8,727 nucleotides of DNA from Nitrososphaerota archaeon (GTDB lineage Archaea > Thermoproteota > Nitrososphaeria > Nitrososphaerales > Gagatemarchaeaceae), in NCBI GenBank assembly GCA_005877225.1, contig VBPK01000181.1:1-8727 (forward strand), in the 5' to 3' direction. Below are positions 6,538 to 8,727 of the stretch, in pieces; the stretch's first letter is position 1, and each line of letters opens with the position of its first letter. The notes beneath the pieces were generated by a model. That model was given only the letters and a program-made list of their open reading frames with translations. It was not told the origin of the DNA and did not search any database. The position numbers and the translations under genes are program-made.

Positions 6538-6561
6538 CTTGACGCGGGATGCGAGGCGTCG

Positions 6562-7242
6562 ATGAACTACCGAACGATAGAAGAGGTCTCCGATCAAGTC
6601 GTCAGCTGCAGGCGCTGCAAAAGACTCGTGAGCTACCGGGAGAGCCTCCCCGCGAGGGCGTCCTACTCCCTCGAGGAGTACTGGCGGAGGCCGGTGGCCG
6701 GGTACGGCGACCCGAACGCACGGCTCATCATCATCGGGCTCGCCCCAGCGGCCCACGGCGGAAACAGGACGGGCAGAGTCTTCACAGGGGATGAATCGGG
6801 AAGATTTCTTGTGAGTAGCCTCCACGAGGCAGGATACTCGAACCAGCCGACCTCCGAGTCGAGGGGCGACGGCCTCGTCCTCTTGGACTGCTATATCACG
6901 GCGGCCGTGAAGTGCGCGCCACCCCAGAACAGACCGACGAGGGAGGAGTTCGAAAACTGCAGCTCCTACCTCGAGGCGGAGCTCTCGCTCCTGGTTCGTG
7001 CCGAAAGCGTGCTGACCCTTGGTGGCCAAGCTTTTTCATCTTTCCTGAGGCATGTGGGAAAGAACGGGGGCAGGGTAAGAGGATTGAAGTTCACCCACGG
7101 CGGGAGGTACGTGATCCCTGGTTTCCCGACCCTCTATGCCTCGTACCACCCGAGCCCTCGGAACACGTACACGGGTAAGCTGACGAAGAGGATGCTCGTC
7201 ACTCTGCTTCAGAGAATCAGGAAGAACAAACAGAGCGGCTAA
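6562..7242 (+). CDS. Uracil-DNA glycosylase, family 5 (UDGb type), iron-sulfur
   Basis: 226 residues, the usual length of UDGb enzymes. It removes uracil (and in studied members hypoxanthine and other deaminated bases) from DNA as the first step of base excision repair. The four cysteines expected to hold a [4Fe-4S] cluster are present: Cys16-x2-Cys19, Cys118 and Cys133. Motif 1 is GLAPAAHGGNRTGRVFTGD (59-77); family 5 lacks the Asp/Glu used by other families here and has Ala instead. The TAAVKCAPPQNRPT block is at 113-126. The DNA-intercalation motif is ASYHPSPRNTYTGKLT (193-208) with His196. The ATG at 6562 is chosen because the protein then starts just before the CRRC motif, as in relatives. 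The frame is open further upstream, but that region would overlap the divergent Rieske gene and the promoter. DUF488 follows after 23 bases and is probably co-transcribed. Confidence 0.95.
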   Translation: MNYRTIEEVSDQVVSCRRCKRLVSYRESLPARASYSLEEYWRRPVAGYGDPNARLIIIGLAPAAHGGNRTGRVFTGDESGRFLVSSLHEAGYSNQPTSESRGDGLVLLDCYITAAVKCAPPQNRPTREEFENCSSYLEAELSLLVRAESVLTLGGQAFSSFLRHVGKNGGRVRGLKFTHGGRYVIPGFPTLYASYHPSPRNTYTGKLTKRMLVTLLQRIRKNKQSG

Positions 7243-7251
7243 AGAGTAACA

Positions 7252-7256
7252 GAGGT
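7252..7256 (+). promoter_or_regulatory. Shine-Dalgarno sequence of the DUF488 gene
   Basis: GAGGT lies nine bases before the ATG at 7266, complementary to the usual archaeal 16S rRNA 3' end. It is one of the few clear ribosome binding sites in the window, fitting an internal operon position behind the glycosylase gene rather than a leaderless first gene. Confidence 0.55.
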
Positions 7257-7265
7257 CCGAGCACA

Positions 7266-7609
7266 ATGATCAAGACAGCGAAGACGGTCTACGACAAACC
7301 CGAGTCATCCGATGGAAAGAGGATTCTCGTAATGCGACTCTGGCCCCGAGGGGTCGCTAAGGATAAGGTCGATGTGTGGTTGAAAGAATTGGGGACAGAA
7401 AAGGAGCTGATCAAAAGGTGGAAATCGGGGAAGATTAGATGGAAGGAGTTCGAGAGAGACTACATGAAGAGCCTCAATGGGAAGGAGGAGCTGCTGAAGT
7501 TGATTGCGGCGGAAGCGAAAAGAGGACCGTGACGCTACTCTGTGTGGAGAAGGACGAGTCTCGCTGTCACAGGAGTCTGCTGAGGCTCGCGATCAAGAGT
7601 CACATGTAG
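7266..7609 (+). CDS. DUF488 family protein, interrupted by a one-base frameshift near the 3' end
   Basis: The first frame gives 88 residues, starting MIKTAKTVYDKPESSDGKR, then LVMRLWPRGVAKDKVDVWLKEL, the hallmark N-terminal region of DUF488 (YeaO-like) proteins. It stops at TGA (7530-7532) after AKRGP. The expected C-terminus continues at once in another frame from 7529 to the TAG at 7607-7609: VTLLCVEKDESRCHRSLL and eight further residues. This includes the conserved LLC-x-E-KD and CHR-S-LL signature. One missing base between about 7517 and 7529 restores a protein of about 114 residues, the normal family length. The A-run at 7518-7521 is a likely spot. Either the sequence has an error, the gene is newly broken, or the ribosome shifts by -1; no classical slippery heptamer is obvious. 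The biochemical function of DUF488 is unknown to me. The gene is purine-rich and looks lower in GC than its neighbours. Confidence 0.85.
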
Positions 7610-7618
7610 GGAATAGAT

Positions 7619-7651
7619 TCTCAGATTCTTGAGAGTTTCCGTGCAATTTTT
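7619..7651 (+). terminator. Possible weak terminator after the glycosylase-DUF488 operon
   Basis: A 5-base-pair inverted repeat (TCTCA at 7619-7623, TGAGA at 7630-7634) is followed by TTT and then a five-T run at 7647-7651. It begins ten bases after the restored DUF488 stop codon and precedes the promoter of the phosphoesterase. The stem is short and the T-runs are modest, so this is tentative. Confidence 0.35.
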
Positions 7652-7665
7652 CGCAATCATGAACG

Positions 7666-7674
7666 CTTTAATAA
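7666..7674 (+). promoter_or_regulatory. TATA-like box of the phosphoesterase gene
   Basis: CTTTAATAA lies with its centre about 37 bases before the TTG start at 7707, predicting a leader of about ten bases. A second A/T-rich stretch (AGAATATGTAAAG, 7684-7696) lies too close to the start to act as the TATA box of this start codon. No Shine-Dalgarno sequence is visible. Confidence 0.5.
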
Positions 7675-7706
7675 CATTCTGTAAGAATATGTAAAGCTGT
7701 ACTGGC

Positions 7707-8727
7707 TTGCGAGGTACTAAGAAACTAATCGGCCTGGTACTACTGTTTCTCCTCGGGTTGAACTTCCCCCTCCCTGCGACGCAGGCAATAGCCACCGCGC
7801 CGACCCCGATCCAGCACGTCGTCGTGATCATGCAGGAGAACCACACGTTCGACAATTTCTTCGGTCACTTCCCTCGCGCCCATGGCCTAAGCGACACGGT
7901 AGCGCTGCCGCTAAAGAAGGGCGGGAAGCCTGTCGTGAGACCGTTCCACCTGGACACCCCGAGCCTCCCGCGCGACATCTGCCACAACGACAGCTGCGGC
8001 TACGCTGCGTACGACAACGGCGCGAACGACGGGTTCGTCTACGCGACCGGCACGAATCTGACGATGGGGTATTACGACAGCAGGGACGTACCGTACTACT
8101 GGAATTACGCTTCCCGTTTCGCTCTACTCGACAACTACTTCTCCTCCGTGATGGGGCCGAGCCTCCCGAATCACCTCTACCTTATCGCCGGCACCTCCGG
8201 CGGACTTACGACGAACACCCTCGGTACCTTCAATTTCAAGCCGATCGTCGACGAGGTCGATGCGAAGCAGCTTTCCTGGAGATACTATGCGGGGGGGAAT
8301 AACGTCGCCAACGGCTGGAACCCACTCCCGAACTTCGCCTCGATGGACAGCAGCAGGCTCAAGAACATTCTCCCTACCGAGCAGTTCTTCGTGGACTTGA
8401 ACCGAAACTTCCTCGCCAACGTGACGTGGCTGATGCCGCCCACCCAGAAGCTGAGTGAGCACCCTCCCTACGACCCCTCGATAGGTGAACACTGGGTCGT
8501 CACAGCGATCAACCAGGTGATGCAGAGCAGGTATTGGAGCTCGACCGCTATCTTCCTCACATGGGACGACTTTGGCGGCTGGTACGACCACGTCCCTCCT
8601 CCTCAGGTCGACGAGGTCGGCTACGGGTTCAGGGTTCCCCTGATCGTCATCTCGCCGTACGCCAGACACCACTTCATCGACCACACTCAGGCAGACCATG
8701 CGTCAGTCCTCAAGTTCATCGAAACGA
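7707..8727 (+). CDS. Secreted phosphoesterase (phospholipase C / acid phosphatase superfamily), 5' part
   Basis: 340 codons are present before the right edge cuts the gene. The TTG start gives a textbook signal peptide: basic MRGTKK, hydrophobic LIGLVLLFLLGL, and a cleavage region ending ATQA (about residue 27). An in-frame stop at 7692 leaves little room upstream. The mature part shows the phosphoesterase family motifs: HVVVIMQENHTFDNFFG (37-53); MGPSLPNHLYLIAG (149-162), whose Ser152 is the likely nucleophile by analogy with acid phosphatases and phospholipases of this family; TWDDFGGWYDHVPPP (285-299), with metal-binding Asp and His; and RVPLIVISPYARHHF followed by HTQADHASVLKFIE near the edge. 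Cys92 and Cys97 could form a disulfide, and N-D-S, N-L-T and N-V-T sequons fit an external, glycosylated enzyme. It would hydrolyse phosphate esters outside the cell, possibly for phosphate scavenging. The exact substrate cannot be told from sequence. Confidence 0.92.
   Translation, partial: MRGTKKLIGLVLLFLLGLNFPLPATQAIATAPTPIQHVVVIMQENHTFDNFFGHFPRAHGLSDTVALPLKKGGKPVVRPFHLDTPSLPRDICHNDSCGYAAYDNGANDGFVYATGTNLTMGYYDSRDVPYYWNYASRFALLDNYFSSVMGPSLPNHLYLIAGTSGGLTTNTLGTFNFKPIVDEVDAKQLSWRYYAGGNNVANGWNPLPNFASMDSSRLKNILPTEQFFVDLNRNFLANVTWLMPPTQKLSEHPPYDPSIGEHWVVTAINQVMQSRYWSSTAIFLTWDDFGGWYDHVPPPQVDEVGYGFRVPLIVISPYARHHFIDHTQADHASVLKFIET

Noticed and set aside
6406..6561. N-terminal extension of the uracil-DNA glycosylase to an upstream in-frame ATG.
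   Set aside because: The extension would be antisense to the Rieske coding region and run through the shared promoter. Family members begin just before the CxxC motif, which fits the ATG at 6562.
5944..7029. Long open frame (361 codons) on the minus strand across the glycosylase, the divergent promoter, Rieske and the exporter start.
   Set aside because: It is antisense to the glycosylase and out of frame with Rieske and the exporter, both of which have clear family motifs. Its protein is low-complexity, Arg/Gly-rich and matches no motif I know. GC-rich DNA commonly gives such shadow frames.
7535..7855. Minus-strand frame of 106 codons opposite the DUF488 tail and the phosphoesterase signal peptide.
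   Set aside because: It is antisense to the restored DUF488 C-terminus and to a convincing signal peptide, and has no recognisable motif or promoter.
8124..8699. Minus-strand frame of 191 codons inside the phosphoesterase gene.
   Set aside because: The plus strand encodes conserved phosphoesterase motifs throughout. The antisense product is a Val/Arg-rich shadow.

Overview
The window looks like a chromosomal piece of a fairly GC-rich archaeon. The evidence is archaeal promoter architecture: A/T-rich TATA-like boxes about 25-35 bases upstream of starts, with very short or no leaders and few Shine-Dalgarno sequences. A transketolase split into separate N- and C-terminal genes, a U-tract type terminator and the many N-glycosylation sequons in the exported proteins agree with this. 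The gene mix (split transketolase, HldE-like sugar kinase, family 5 uracil-DNA glycosylase, MMPL exporter, secreted phosphoesterase) would suit a Nitrososphaeria/Thaumarchaeota-like or related lineage. That placement is a guess; no marker gene is present.

Left part (1-2710, minus strand): a tightly packed operon reads, in transcription order, HldE/RfaE-like PfkB kinase, transketolase N-half, ribulose-phosphate 3-epimerase (rpe), transketolase C-half (cut by the window edge). Gaps are +3 and +1 bases, followed by a one-base TGATG overlap. A TATA-like box precedes the kinase. Transketolase and epimerase belong to the non-oxidative pentose phosphate pathway. Because transketolase makes sedoheptulose-7-phosphate, a heptose-kinase-like partner suggests a link to C7-sugar metabolism. 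The kinase has lost several signature residues of its family.

Middle (2746-6175, minus strand): a 952-residue, about 12-helix MMPL/RND-superfamily exporter starts at a TTG very close to the predicted transcription start. It overlaps by four bases (GTGA) a 165-residue protein of unknown function with a possible helix-turn-helix near its N-terminus.

Right part (6145-8727): a small Rieske ferredoxin (minus) and a family 5 uracil-DNA glycosylase (plus) diverge from one short A/T-rich promoter region. The Rieske gene ends in a striking pyrimidine tract, a likely terminator. The glycosylase is followed by a DUF488 gene that is broken by an apparent one-base deletion just before its conserved C-terminal Cys-His-Arg signature. 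Then comes the start of a secreted phosphoesterase (phospholipase C/acid phosphatase superfamily, TTG start), which runs off the right edge.

Most of the window is ordinary metabolism and housekeeping. The points worth a second look are the divergent kinase and its operon, the DUF488 frameshift, the exporter/unknown-protein pair and the unusual starts. No RNA genes, CRISPR arrays or insertion sequences were seen.
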